This document shows, in pieces, positions 1-6,097 of a stretch of 16,617 nt of DNA. The position numbers and the translations under genes were made by a program. The notes beneath the pieces are model-generated. The model was not told the origin of the DNA and made no database searches. It was given only the letters and a program-made list of their open reading frames with translations. This stretch comes from Holdemanella porci. Its GTDB lineage: Bacteria > Bacillota_I > Bacilli_A > Erysipelotrichales > Erysipelotrichaceae. The stretch is from the NCBI RefSeq assembly GCF_019052655.1, contig NZ_JAHQVB010000046.1:1-16617 (forward strand), read 5' to 3'. Positions within the stretch are counted from its first letter, which is position 1, and the number at the start of each line of letters is the position of its first letter.

Positions 1-45
1 GTTTTCTAAAAACTCCTTCATAATTTTGTCTTTTGATTTATTCAT
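1..45 (-). CDS. 5' end of an unidentified gene (partial)
   Basis: This reads MNKSKDKIMKEFLEN and runs off the left edge of the window. The start is supported by a GGGGTGAT ribosome binding site at about 54-61, which resembles the extended anti-SD complement. A plausible promoter lies further upstream on the same strand (TTGGAA at 90-95, 17-bp spacer, TATATG at 67-72). Fifteen residues are too few to name a family. The lysine-rich amphipathic start could belong to a small regulator, but this is not a call. Confidence 0.4.
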   Translation of the reverse strand, partial: MNKSKDKIMKEFLEN

Positions 46-66
46 GTGATTTCATCACCCCTATCT

Positions 67-95
67 CATATACGAAATAAATTGAGGTTTTCCAA
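67..95 (-). promoter_or_regulatory. Candidate promoter for the left-edge partial gene
   Basis: On the minus strand, TTGGAA (95-90), a 17-bp spacer and TATATG (72-67) lie about 22 bp before the start codon at 45. The match to sigma-A consensus is moderate and the background is AT-rich, so the call rests on spacing and position. Confidence 0.35.
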
Positions 96-264
96 AAAAG
101 ATGTATATTTTGATAATTTCACATAATTCAATCGGATTTCACAACATTTACCAAAGTTATACTAAATTTATGACAACATGGAATGTTATTCTATAAGTGC
201 CTTAAAGATAAGGCAATGAATATAGAAATAAACCAATATTCATATCTCTCTCCTAAAAAATAAT
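96..264. other. Intergenic region with small inverted repeats
   Basis: No gene is visible here on either strand. The stretch holds AACAT/ATGTT around GGA (175-187), TGCCTTA/TAAGGCA around AAGA (198-215), and GAATAT/ATATTC with a 12-nt gap (218-241). The second is a perfect 7-bp inverted repeat and could be an operator or a small hairpin upstream of the left-edge gene. None matches a regulator site I can name. Confidence 0.3.
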
Positions 265-310
265 AATAAATAAAAAGGAACCATTCTAGACGCCAACACT
301 AGAATGGTTT
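265..310 (-). terminator. Rho-independent terminator of the thiamine operon
   Basis: A perfect 11-bp stem is formed by AACCATTCTAG (279-289) and CTAGAATGGTT (299-309) around a 9-nt loop. On the minus strand it is followed by CCTTTTTATTTATT. It lies 6 bp beyond the thiD stop codon. The plus strand lacks a comparable T tract, so the terminator serves the minus-strand operon. Confidence 0.85.
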
Positions 311-315
311 TCTTA

Positions 316-1125
316 TTATCCTTCATATTCTGTTGTATATTCATTGTCTATCGCAAACGAATGATCCATCGGACCTGAGCCTTTGCCCAAATCAAGCATT
401 GCTCCTAATGCCCCAGAAATATAGTCTTTTGCTCGTTTTACCGAAGTATCTAAATCATATCCCTTCACAAGATTTGATGCAATTGCGCTCGACAAAGTAC
501 AGCCCGTACCATGTGTATTTGAATTATTGATACGCTTCCCTTTAAACCAAGCATATGAATTGTTTCTATACAATAAATCATTCGCATCATTGATTTGATG
601 ACCACCCTTAACTAAAGTAGCGCACCCAAAATTTTCACTGATTTTTTTTGCCGCTTCAACCATACTAGCCTCATCCGTAATTTCCATTTCAGAAAGCACT
701 TCTGCTTCCGGAATATTTGGAGTAATCAAAGTAGCTAAAGGCAACAATTCTTTTTTCAATGTTTCAATCGCATCCTCACTAATCAATCTAGCACCACTTG
801 TCGCAACCATCACAGGATCAACGACAATATTTTCTGCCTTATATTCCTTTAGTTTCTTTGCGATCATTTCAATCAAACTAGAACTTGATACCATCCCAAT
901 CTTTACCGCATCCGGATAAATATCTGTAAATACCGCATCTAGCTGTTCACCCAAAAATTCAGGTGTTACATCCATAATACCCGTTACTCCCAATGTGTTT
1001 TGCGCTGTTAATGCCGTGATTGCACTTGTTGCGAACACATGGTTAGCACACATGGTTTTAATGTCTGCCTGAATGCCTGCTCCCCCACTCGAATCACTTC
1101 CCGCAATCGTTAATGCACTTTTCAT
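316..1125 (-). CDS. thiD: Hydroxymethylpyrimidine/phosphomethylpyrimidine kinase ThiD
   Basis: Cytosolic ribokinase-fold enzyme that phosphorylates 4-amino-5-hydroxymethyl-2-methylpyrimidine (HMP) and then HMP-P to HMP-PP, the pyrimidine half of thiamine. The 269-residue length is normal for the family. Visible motifs are the N-terminal AGSDSSGGAGIQAD (8-21), Gln44 at the position that contacts the pyrimidine in characterised ThiD, DPVM (103-106), TPN..E (135-140), KGGH (173-176) and the C-terminal GTGC anion hole (206-209). The start has a good SD (GGAGAG, about 7 nt upstream) lying inside the end of the preceding HAD gene; the two overlap by 32 bp, which implies coupled translation. Control is by the TPP riboswitch upstream of the HAD gene. 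No thiE, thiM, tenA or thiC is nearby, so this fits salvage rather than a full local pathway. Confidence 0.96.
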   Translation of the reverse strand: MKSALTIAGSDSSGGAGIQADIKTMCANHVFATSAITALTAQNTLGVTGIMDVTPEFLGEQLDAVFTDIYPDAVKIGMVSSSSLIEMIAKKLKEYKAENIVVDPVMVATSGARLISEDAIETLKKELLPLATLITPNIPEAEVLSEMEITDEASMVEAAKKISENFGCATLVKGGHQINDANDLLYRNNSYAWFKGKRINNSNTHGTGCTLSSAIASNLVKGYDLDTSVKRAKDYISGALGAMLDLGKGSGPMDHSFAIDNEYTTEYEG

Positions 1126-1684
1126 TTAAATCTCTCCAATCTTTTATTTTAATCACTTTAAATCCGACTTTTTTCGCCACATCTATACAATAATCTGCAT
1201 CCTCAAACACAATTATATCTTCTGGTCTTTGGTTTAAAACTTGTGCACATGCCAAATAAAAATCCGGATCATCTTTTGACTTATTCACCTTTGAACAAGT
1301 TATAATATCTTCAAAATAATTCAACACACCCAGTCTATTCAACGCAATTTTTACAAGTTCTTCATCACAACTTGTACCAATCACATTAATCGAATCATAA
1401 TGTGAAATAAACTCTTTAAACCCAGGCATAAGGTTCACTTCATACTCATAAAAATCTGATATAAAATTCAATACCTCAGAAATGATTCGTTCTTCTTGTT
1501 TACTGATTTTATAATGATTCTTCAAGTATGTTGCGCTCTGTTCTAAACTCATATCTGAAACAATTTCATCAAGATTTTTTTCGGGAACCATTCCCAAACT
1601 TTGAACATATTGACTTGCCAAAGTATTCCATACTTCCATTGAATCCAGTATTGTTCCATCCACATCAAAAATTGAATAATTCAT
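1094..1684 (-). CDS. HAD-superfamily hydrolase in a TPP-riboswitch operon (candidate thiamine-pathway phosphatase)
   Basis: 196-residue cytosolic phosphatase of the HAD IA (beta-phosphoglucomutase-like) group. All four HAD motifs are present: motif I DVDGT with nucleophile Asp7 and acid/base Asp9, motif II GTS (Thr104/Ser105), motif III lysine near 135-137, and motif IV ED (161-162). Residues about 15-80 form the helical C1 cap. It is the first gene after the TPP riboswitch terminator; its SD (GGTGGAGAG) follows the terminator T run directly, so expression requires antitermination at low TPP. It overlaps thiD by 32 bp. The family does not fix the substrate. From context, TMP, HMP-P or a thiamine degradation product are the best guesses, TMP phosphatase being attractive if the host uses thiamine pyrophosphokinase. 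The family call is firm; the substrate is inference. Confidence 0.85.
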   Translation of the reverse strand: MNYSIFDVDGTILDSMEVWNTLASQYVQSLGMVPEKNLDEIVSDMSLEQSATYLKNHYKISKQEERIISEVLNFISDFYEYEVNLMPGFKEFISHYDSINVIGTSCDEELVKIALNRLGVLNYFEDIITCSKVNKSKDDPDFYLACAQVLNQRPEDIIVFEDADYCIDVAKKVGFKVIKIKDWRDLNEKCINDCGK

Positions 1685-1697
1685 ATTCTCTCCACCA

Positions 1698-1731
1698 AGA
1701 AAAAAAAGCTGCAGAAAACCAATCTGCAGCT
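1698..1731 (-). terminator. Riboswitch-controlled intrinsic terminator
   Basis: A 9-bp GC-containing stem is formed by AGCTGCAGA (1707-1715) and TCTGCAGCT (1723-1731) around a 7-nt loop. On the minus strand it is followed by seven or eight T residues. It sits between the TPP aptamer and the HAD start codon, as expected for a transcription-terminating expression platform. Confidence 0.9.
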
Positions 1732-1738
1732 CACTATC

Positions 1739-1822
1739 AAAAAGATATATTCCCTACGTTGGTATTATCCAAATCAGGTTATAGGGTCTAGGACAAACCT
1801 ACTCTTAGCCTAAAATCTCCCC
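1739..1822 (-). promoter_or_regulatory. TPP riboswitch (THI element) aptamer
   Basis: Read on the minus strand, the segment has the conserved THI-box blocks in order. P1 starts with GGGGAGAT (1822-1815). Then come GGCTAAGAG, close to the canonical CTGAGA pyrimidine-sensing loop, ACCCTATAACCTGATTTGG in the P4/P5 region, and GGATAATACCAACGTAGGGA. P1 closes on ATCTTTTT (1746-1739), partly by G-U pairs. It is followed immediately by an intrinsic terminator and the HAD-thiD operon, so high TPP is expected to stop transcription. Confidence 0.95.
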
Positions 1823-1837
1823 TTTTTTAACAGCAAT

Positions 1838-1867
1838 ATTATAAGTCTTTCGTCGCAACTAAATCAA
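1838..1867 (-). promoter_or_regulatory. Promoter of the riboswitch-HAD-thiD transcript, inside the DUF1667 gene end
   Basis: On the minus strand, TTGATT (1867-1862), an 18-bp spacer and a perfect TATAAT (1843-1838) are followed by the riboswitch, with predicted +1 near 1831. The -10 box overlaps the TAA stop codon of the DUF1667 gene (1841-1839), so the thiamine operon promoter is embedded in the preceding coding sequence. Confidence 0.65.
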
Positions 1868-2183
1868 CACCCGTACCACAAATATCAGAAACAATTACAT
1901 CTTCACGATGCACAGGTGCCTTCACAACCACACGGTTCAATTCCTTCATCACATCAAAAATCTTTTCCTTTGGAATGTCCCCGTTGGTTTTCACGCTCAA
2001 TCTTTCAATCTCAGCACCCACAATTTTCACAGTACTTGTCACAACACGAGTTGGATGCGTACACTCTTTCTTTCCATAGATTGCACCTCTAGGACAACCA
2101 TTTCCAGTTACTTTATAATCATTTTCTTCATCAACCTTTAAATGGCAACCCTTAGGACATGTTATACAAATTAACTCTCTCAT
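1839..2183 (-). CDS. DUF1667 domain protein, small cysteine-rich partner of a GlpA/GlpB-like redox cassette
   Basis: 114-residue protein of the DUF1667 family, commonly encoded next to FAD-dependent glycerol-3-phosphate-dehydrogenase-like proteins in anaerobic Firmicutes. Cys6, Cys9, Cys13 and Cys30 form a C-x2-C-x3-C-x16-C pattern like the [4Fe-4S]-binding N terminus of molybdopterin oxidoreductases, and Cys41 lies nearby. The rest is a small soluble alpha/beta domain; there is no membrane segment. The start codon overlaps the stop of the upstream oxidoreductase by one base, which indicates translational coupling. By position it may replace GlpC as an electron-transfer subunit. Family membership is confident; cluster binding and role are inferred. 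Its 3' end contains the promoter of the thiamine operon. Confidence 0.88.
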   Translation of the reverse strand: MRELICITCPKGCHLKVDEENDYKVTGNGCPRGAIYGKKECTHPTRVVTSTVKIVGAEIERLSVKTNGDIPKEKIFDVMKELNRVVVKAPVHREDVIVSDICGTGVDLVATKDL

Positions 2184-3445
2184 TACGCATCCTCCTCAAT
2201 AGATACAACCAATTCTTTATCTGCCTTTTCAAGCAATATTTTAGGAATTGATATCTTTTCCATTTCACTTGGAATCACATGTTCCTTTTTAAATTTCGCA
2301 ATGATTGTATCCCCATCCTTCACAACAATATTTACCTGTTGCGTTGGTCTTCTTACACGGAAAGAAAGCTCAACACTCTTTTCTACATTATCCTTACGAA
2401 TATATTGAGGAACTACATACGAAATATTATCTCCATTTATCGTCCTTACGAAACGATTCTTAGATACTTCGCCATTTGAAACATATCGACCAGCACCCAT
2501 TCCAGCCGTTTCACTTTCCAAACTTACAAAATCCACTAAATCATGCACATGCACAACATTACCTGATGCGAATACCCCTTCCATAGAAGTCTCCATATTT
2601 TCATAAACAATAGGGCCATGTGTTCTTGGATCCATTTCAATGCCTAATGCATTCGACAATTCATTTTCTGGAATCAATCCAACTGACAACAATACGCAGT
2701 CACAATCAAATTCCATTTCTGTTCCTTCGATTGGATTTCTATTTTCATCCACCTTAGAAACAACAACCTTTTCCACTCTAGACTTACCCACAATATCCGT
2801 AATTGTATGACTTAAATACAATGGAATATCATAATCATGTAGACACTGAACAATATTACGATTCAAACCATTTGAGTACGGCATAACCTCAACAACAGCT
2901 AAAACTTTTGCGCCCTCCAAAGTCATTCTTCGCGCCATAATCAAACCAATGTCACCACTACCCAAAATCACAACTCTTTTACCTGGCATATACCCTTCAA
3001 TATTTACATATCGCTGAGCTGCACCTGCCGTAAACACACCAGAAGCTCTAGTTCCTGGAATCGCAATTGCACCACGTGTTCTTTCACGACAACCCATATT
3101 TAAAATAATAGATTTAGCCTGTATCATTAAATATCCATGAATACTACTTGAACAATACACCATTTTATCTGGCGTAATCTCAATTACCATTGTATCCAAT
3201 AAGATATCAATATCTGTTTTATCAACTTCATCAATATACTTTCCTGCATATTCAGGACCTGTTAATTCCTCTTTAAAGTGGTGTAAGCCAAAACCGTTAT
3301 GAATACACTGATTTAAAATCCCACCAAGTTCCTTATCACGCTCAATAATCAAAACGGACTTGGCACCATTTTGTCTTGCGGCGATTGCACTGGCAAGACC
3401 AGCAGGGCCACCACCGATGACTACTACATCATACCTATTATTCAT
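2183..3445 (-). CDS. FAD/NAD(P)-dependent oxidoreductase (GlpB/HcnB-like pyridine nucleotide-disulfide oxidoreductase family)
   Basis: 420-residue soluble flavoprotein. It has an N-terminal FAD-binding motif VVIGGGPAGLAS, then an ERDKELGGIL segment at the end of the FAD fold, a second dinucleotide-binding motif VVILGSGDIGLI near the middle, and a late FAD-contact segment GVFASGNV. It resembles the small flavoprotein of opine/cyanide-type dehydrogenases and the second gene of clostridial GlpA-like cassettes, where it probably passes electrons between the GlpA-like protein and NAD(P) or another carrier. The start at 3445 (MNNRYD) was preferred to an upstream start at 3502 because AGGAGA sits 6 nt ahead of it; the 19-residue extension would lie inside the upstream gene. 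It overlaps the GlpA-like gene by 8 bp (ATGAATAA) and DUF1667 by 1 bp, so the three genes form one operon. Confidence 0.88.
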   Translation of the reverse strand: MNNRYDVVVIGGGPAGLASAIAARQNGAKSVLIIERDKELGGILNQCIHNGFGLHHFKEELTGPEYAGKYIDEVDKTDIDILLDTMVIEITPDKMVYCSSSIHGYLMIQAKSIILNMGCRERTRGAIAIPGTRASGVFTAGAAQRYVNIEGYMPGKRVVILGSGDIGLIMARRMTLEGAKVLAVVEVMPYSNGLNRNIVQCLHDYDIPLYLSHTITDIVGKSRVEKVVVSKVDENRNPIEGTEMEFDCDCVLLSVGLIPENELSNALGIEMDPRTHGPIVYENMETSMEGVFASGNVVHVHDLVDFVSLESETAGMGAGRYVSNGEVSKNRFVRTINGDNISYVVPQYIRKDNVEKSVELSFRVRRPTQQVNIVVKDGDTIIAKFKKEHVIPSEMEKISIPKILLEKADKELVVSIEEDA

Positions 3446-4868
3446 CACCATTCTCCTTTGTTCTTCCACACAAAATATAAGAACCGTTCTTATCCAAAAC
3501 AATATCTAACTGACTAACACCCAACTCATTAGCTAGAATTTCCTGGACTCTAGGTCCACAGAATCCTGACTGACATCTTCCCATGCCAGCATTACATCGA
3601 CGTTTGATTCCATCTAAACTAACTGGTTTGGGACTTCGACGAATCGCATCAAGGATCTCTCCCTCACTAATGGTTTCACAACGACAAATAATACGACCAT
3701 ACTCAGGATGTTTTTCAATATATTCTTTTCTTTGTTCATGTGACATTTCTTTAAAACGAACTACTTTTCTTGTAGAAACATAATTCTTTTTTAAATTTAA
3801 GAAATAGTCTTTTTCCTGCATCATTCTCACAATGTCTAATGCGATTGCACTCGCACTACTTAAGCCTGGACTTGCCATTCCGGCAATCAAGAAGAAATTA
3901 TGTATATCTTTATCTTCGCCAATAATAAAATCTTTTGTATCACTTCTTGCACGCAATCCCGCAAACGTACGAATATTTTCTTGAAGCTTCATATTCGGTA
4001 CGGATTTAACCGCATTTTCACGAATTATTTTTAATCCTGCAGACGTTGTCGAATAATCATCCGCATCCGTATTTGTACTTGTAGGACCCACAATTAAGTT
4101 TCCATCTACTGTAGGAGCTACCAATACACCCTTACCAATCTTTGTAGGGCATTGGAAAATAACATGATGAACCATGTTTCCTTGTGACTTATCTAATAAA
4201 TAATATTCTCCTTTGTTTGGCGTAATCTTATAATCTGGTTTCTTAATAAGTCCAGTTACATGATCACACATAACACCCGCACAATTTACAACCAATGGAG
4301 CTTTGTATGTATCATTCACAATAAAGATATCTCCATCTTTTTTTATACTCGTAACCTCTTCATTCAAACGAAGCTCTACACCATTTTGAATTGCCACTTC
4401 ACTTAATGCGATCGCAAACTGCCAAGGATTGATAATACATGCACTTGGCGCATATAAAGCGCTTGTACAGTCTGAATTTAAATTGGGTTCCATAACAGAT
4501 AGCTCAGGCTGTTTAATAATACGCTGATTTTCAACACCATTTTGTACACCACGCTTATATAACATTTCAATGGTCCTATCATCCTCTTCACTAAATCCAA
4601 CAACCAAAGAACCAATATTCTTACATGGAACATCTAAATCTTTACATAAAGAAGGAATAATTTTATTACCCCAAATATTATATTTTGCCATCAAAGTATT
4701 TGGCTCTGGATCATAGCCCGCATGAATAATTGCACTATTGGCCTTAGTTGTTTCATCTGCCACATCATTATTTTTTTCTAACCACAATACTTTTCCACTA
4801 TATTTACTCAATTCAAAAGCTAAAGAGCATCCACTGATACCTGCTCCAATTATTATACAATCATACAT
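3438..4868 (-). CDS. GlpA/LhgO-type FAD-dependent oxidoreductase with C-terminal BFD [2Fe-2S] domain
   Basis: 476 residues: an N-terminal DAO-fold FAD domain starting with IIIGAGISGCSLAFEL (5-20) and filling about 370 residues, then a BFD-like [2Fe-2S] domain. The cluster ligands are visible as Cys395, Cys397, Cys432 and Cys437 (C-x-C-x34-C-x4-C); Cys425 is an extra cysteine where many homologues have Thr. Members oxidise glycerol-3-phosphate or 2-hydroxyacids such as 2-hydroxyglutarate. In cassettes with a second flavoprotein and DUF1667 the usual annotation is anaerobic glycerol-3-phosphate dehydrogenase. No glpK or glpF is present here, so the substrate is open. There is a good SD (AGAGGTG, 8 nt upstream). 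It is divergent from a LacI regulator across a palindrome-rich 197-bp region and is probably controlled by it. Confidence 0.88.
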   Translation of the reverse strand: MYDCIIIGAGISGCSLAFELSKYSGKVLWLEKNNDVADETTKANSAIIHAGYDPEPNTLMAKYNIWGNKIIPSLCKDLDVPCKNIGSLVVGFSEEDDRTIEMLYKRGVQNGVENQRIIKQPELSVMEPNLNSDCTSALYAPSACIINPWQFAIALSEVAIQNGVELRLNEEVTSIKKDGDIFIVNDTYKAPLVVNCAGVMCDHVTGLIKKPDYKITPNKGEYYLLDKSQGNMVHHVIFQCPTKIGKGVLVAPTVDGNLIVGPTSTNTDADDYSTTSAGLKIIRENAVKSVPNMKLQENIRTFAGLRARSDTKDFIIGEDKDIHNFFLIAGMASPGLSSASAIALDIVRMMQEKDYFLNLKKNYVSTRKVVRFKEMSHEQRKEYIEKHPEYGRIICRCETISEGEILDAIRRSPKPVSLDGIKRRCNAGMGRCQSGFCGPRVQEILANELGVSQLDIVLDKNGSYILCGRTKENGDE

Positions 4869-4940
4869 AGTTCACACCTCTTTCAAAGTTACGATACGCT
4901 TATTTATATTTCATTTCAAATGTGTAAAAAAGTCTATTTT

Positions 4941-4962
4941 ATTAATCAAAATATTGATTAAT
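4941..4962. promoter_or_regulatory. Candidate LacI-type operator (palindrome 1)
   Basis: Perfect 8-bp arms, ATTAATCA (4941-4948) and TGATTAAT (4955-4962), flank the 6-bp centre AAATAT. The site lies in the divergent region between the GlpA-like gene and the LacI gene. It lacks the central CG pair common in LacI-family operators, so the regulator assignment is positional. Confidence 0.5.
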
Positions 4963-4965
4963 AGC

Positions 4966-4993
4966 TGGACAACCAAATAAAATAGTGTAAGAT
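4966..4993 (+). promoter_or_regulatory. Candidate promoter of the LacI-type regulator
   Basis: TGGACA (4966-4971), a 16-bp spacer and TAAGAT (4988-4993) give a predicted +1 near 5000. The second palindrome starts directly downstream, in a position suitable for autorepression. The match is moderate. Confidence 0.4.
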
Positions 4994-5003
4994 AAAAATA
5001 GAT

Positions 5004-5044
5004 ATCGATTAATGATTTGATTAGTAATCGATTTATTAATCAAA
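5004..5044. promoter_or_regulatory. Candidate LacI-type operator cluster (palindrome 2 plus half-sites)
   Basis: ATCGATTA (5004-5011) and TAATCGAT (5025-5032) form perfect 8-bp arms around a 13-bp centre that itself contains TTGATTAG. Another TTAATCAA half-site follows at 5037-5044. Repeated TTAATCA/TGATTAA half-sites between the two divergent genes suggest cooperative binding, probably by the adjacent LacI protein. Confidence 0.45.
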
Positions 5045-5065
5045 ATAAATCAAAAGAGGTTTATT

Positions 5066-6097
5066 ATGGGAAAAAGAAATAAAGTAACTACACGCGATAT
5101 TGCCCAAGCCACAAATGTATCGCAATCCACTGTATCTATGATTCTAAGTGAGAATAAGAATGTATCTTTCAAAGAAGAAACAGTAAATCTCGTCAAAAAG
5201 ACAGCCAAACAAATGGGATATAAAAAGCCAGAAGTTAAAAAAAGGTATTCAAACGCAAAAAATACGATTGTCGTGATTTGTTCCAACTTATCCAATTCGT
5301 ATTATTCTATGGTTGTTTCAAGTATCATTGAACAGGCGAGTAAGACAAAAACACAAATCTTTACTATTTCTACATTGCGAAAAGATGATCTTGAAAAGCA
5401 CGCCCTTTCCAACTTAAAACTATTAAAACCATGTGGAATCATTCTTCTATATCCCCCAAAATTTGTTGATGAATGGAATACACTTTCCAAACAAATACCG
5501 TGCATTATTATCGGGGATAAACCAAAAAAACTTGATTGTGATTCCATCGAACTCAACAGTTTTAAATGTGGTAAATTATTAGGTACCCATTTAAAACAGT
5601 TAGGACACAAAAAGATTGCGTATATATCAAGTCCATTAGATACAACGGAAATTGGACGAAACGAAAGATATGAAGGAGTTAAAAGTGTCTTGTCAAATAC
5701 ACAAGTATTTTTTAACTCGTCTAAACAATTTGAATTATACCCCATCGAAAAAAGAGAATACGAAAATGGGTATCGTTTAACGAAACAAATCTTAAGTGAT
5801 AAATACGATGCCTATATTGGAAATAATGACATGACGGCCTTAGGCATCGTAGCCTGTTTAAAAGATCACAACATTAAAACAAGTGTAGCCGGATTTGACA
5901 ATATTCCTGAAGCTGATTTTCCTCAAATACAATTGACCACGGTAGACCACGGTGCTTGTGAAAAAGGAAAAGAAGCCGTTGATATTCTTTTAGAACAAAC
6001 AAAAAGCGAACGAAAACGTATCGTCCATATGGAATATGAACCACAGTTAATCATTCGCTTATCTACTTTTAATCGCAAGAAATCATCATCTCAATAA
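5066..6097 (+). CDS. LacI-family transcriptional regulator
   Basis: 343-residue DNA-binding repressor or activator. The N-terminal helix-turn-helix VTTRDIAQATNVSQSTVSMIL (7-27) is the classic LacI signature. A hinge follows to about residue 60, then a periplasmic-binding-protein-like effector domain (about 66-340) with late motifs such as AYIGNNDMTALG and VAGFDNIPEAD typical of the family. The SD AGAGG lies 6 nt before the ATG. The gene is divergent from the GlpA-like redox operon and the shared region has candidate operators, so it likely controls that operon and itself. The effector is unknown; the family usually senses sugars or sugar phosphates. Its 3' end overlaps the convergent cysteine desulfidase gene by 29 bp and no terminator is visible. 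Confidence 0.95.
   Translation: MGKRNKVTTRDIAQATNVSQSTVSMILSENKNVSFKEETVNLVKKTAKQMGYKKPEVKKRYSNAKNTIVVICSNLSNSYYSMVVSSIIEQASKTKTQIFTISTLRKDDLEKHALSNLKLLKPCGIILLYPPKFVDEWNTLSKQIPCIIIGDKPKKLDCDSIELNSFKCGKLLGTHLKQLGHKKIAYISSPLDTTEIGRNERYEGVKSVLSNTQVFFNSSKQFELYPIEKREYENGYRLTKQILSDKYDAYIGNNDMTALGIVACLKDHNIKTSVAGFDNIPEADFPQIQLTTVDHGACEKGKEAVDILLEQTKSERKRIVHMEYEPQLIIRLSTFNRKKSSSQ

Noticed and set aside
3446..3502. 19-residue N-terminal extension of the FAD/NAD oxidoreductase
   Set aside because: The extension lies in the upstream gene and lacks an SD, while AGGAGA precedes MNNRYD at the right distance just before the FAD motif.
5302..5745. Open minus-strand frame of 147 codons inside the LacI gene
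   Set aside because: It lies fully within a well-supported gene, has no ribosome binding site or recognisable motif, and its composition fits an antisense shadow.
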